Assembly (NCBI GenBank): GCA_019614645.1
Contig: JABWDB010000036.1
Location: 1,980,001 to 2,044,000 of the forward strand
Origin: Stratiolaelaps scimitus
Lineage: Eukaryota; Arthropoda; Arachnida; Mesostigmata; Laelapidae
Reading direction: 5' to 3'
Length of the DNA stretch: 64,000 nt
Shown here: one piece after another, positions 63,584 through 64,000 of the stretch
Numbering within the stretch: position 1 is the first letter of the stretch
Layout of the letters: each line of letters begins with the position of its first letter
The notes under the pieces: generated by a model
Database searches by the model: none
Seen by the model: the letters and a program-made list of their open reading frames with translations, nothing else
Told to the model about the DNA's origin: nothing
Program-made: the position numbers and the translations under genes

Positions 63584-64000
63584 ATTTCTCTCAAACAATG
63601 TTAAACAATACTATACACGCATTGTCCCGGACACAATGTATCCTATTGTTGGATCTGGCTCGGCCAACGAAGGAACCACTCTTAACAAAAACAACCAATG
63701 AGTTCCTAAAATAATTCACACTAGAATAGCTCATTTCGCTTAAAAAATGTATTCACGAGCAGGCAGTTAGAGATGTATCCTAAAAATAGCAGTCTAGCCG
63801 GTTAACAACAAAAAACAGAGTCAGTCGCGCTCAAAATCCGCCTACCGCTAGTGAGGCTAACGGCAGTATTGAATTGTCGAAACTCACAGGCCAAAAACCT
63901 GCCCCAGCTGAATTCGATAGTTGGATAGTCAGGCTGATGCACGGCTGATGCCAGCCGAGCTGACGAGATTGATTCGCCAGCAAATGGTGCTTGTGAACTT
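62023..64000 (+). other. Probable first intron of the F-box gene
   Basis: No convincing second exon is seen before the window ends. It contains (TA)n arrays at 62816-62842 and 63549-63580 and an AT-rich block at about 63030-63240 with a strong-looking acceptor (T-run then CAG, near 63138), but no coding frame that resembles F-box proteins. Confidence 0.5.

Overview
This is animal nuclear DNA. It has spliced genes with GT/AG introns, AATAAA poly(A) signals, tRNA-derived SINEs, a LINE and very many (TA)n arrays. An arthropod is most likely and a chelicerate (mite or tick) is plausible, judging by the gene families, the densovirus-like insertion and a LINE of a type I associate with ticks and mites. 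The organism assignment is inference.

Three cellular genes can be supported. (1) The 3' part of a RUNX/Runt transcription factor lies on the + strand: exons 3393-3497, 7928-8284 and 8876-9669, all joined in phase 1. They cover the second half of the Runt domain through the terminal VWRPY. The first half of the Runt domain is not in the window. (2) A complete coding region for a fatty-acid amide hydrolase 2-like amidase (FAAH2) lies on the - strand. It has eight exons between 58736 and 21394, all phases agree, it encodes 523 aa, and the Lys-Ser-Ser triad is intact. Introns 1 and 2 (16.7 and 15.3 kb) are filled with repeats. (3) The first coding exon of an F-box protein lies on the + strand at 61892-62022, divergent from FAAH2; the rest is probably beyond the window.

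Two insertions dominate the left third. A GC-rich LINE (about 3605-7585) sits in the RUNX intron. Its ORF1 is intact with three zinc knuckles. Its ORF2 overlaps ORF1 by ATGA and carries a C2H2 finger, a reverse transcriptase with YMDD and a restriction-like endonuclease, but has two frameshifts and one stop. Directly behind the RUNX poly(A) signal lies a decayed ambisense densovirus-like element (about 9722-11555). Its order is VP C-terminus (+, tentative), NS1 (-), an acidic NS-side ORF (-), a GC-rich palindromic segment, then the VP1 phospholipase A2 region (+). This is the order expected across a head-to-tail or circular genome junction. A perfect 56-bp inverted repeat interrupts the NS side.

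The remaining sequence is intergenic or intronic. I distinguish three short repeat families: SINE-1 (tRNA-like, ending in a GGCTG-CAGCC hairpin), SINE-2 (ending in TTTAATAAACCAATAAA) and repeat-3 (with a GAGGCCTGTCAGA core). There are also truncated LINE tails and an older LINE relative at 45150-46563. In SINE-1 copy C an internal module of about 53 bp is inverted. No ordinary tRNA, rRNA or CRISPR was seen.
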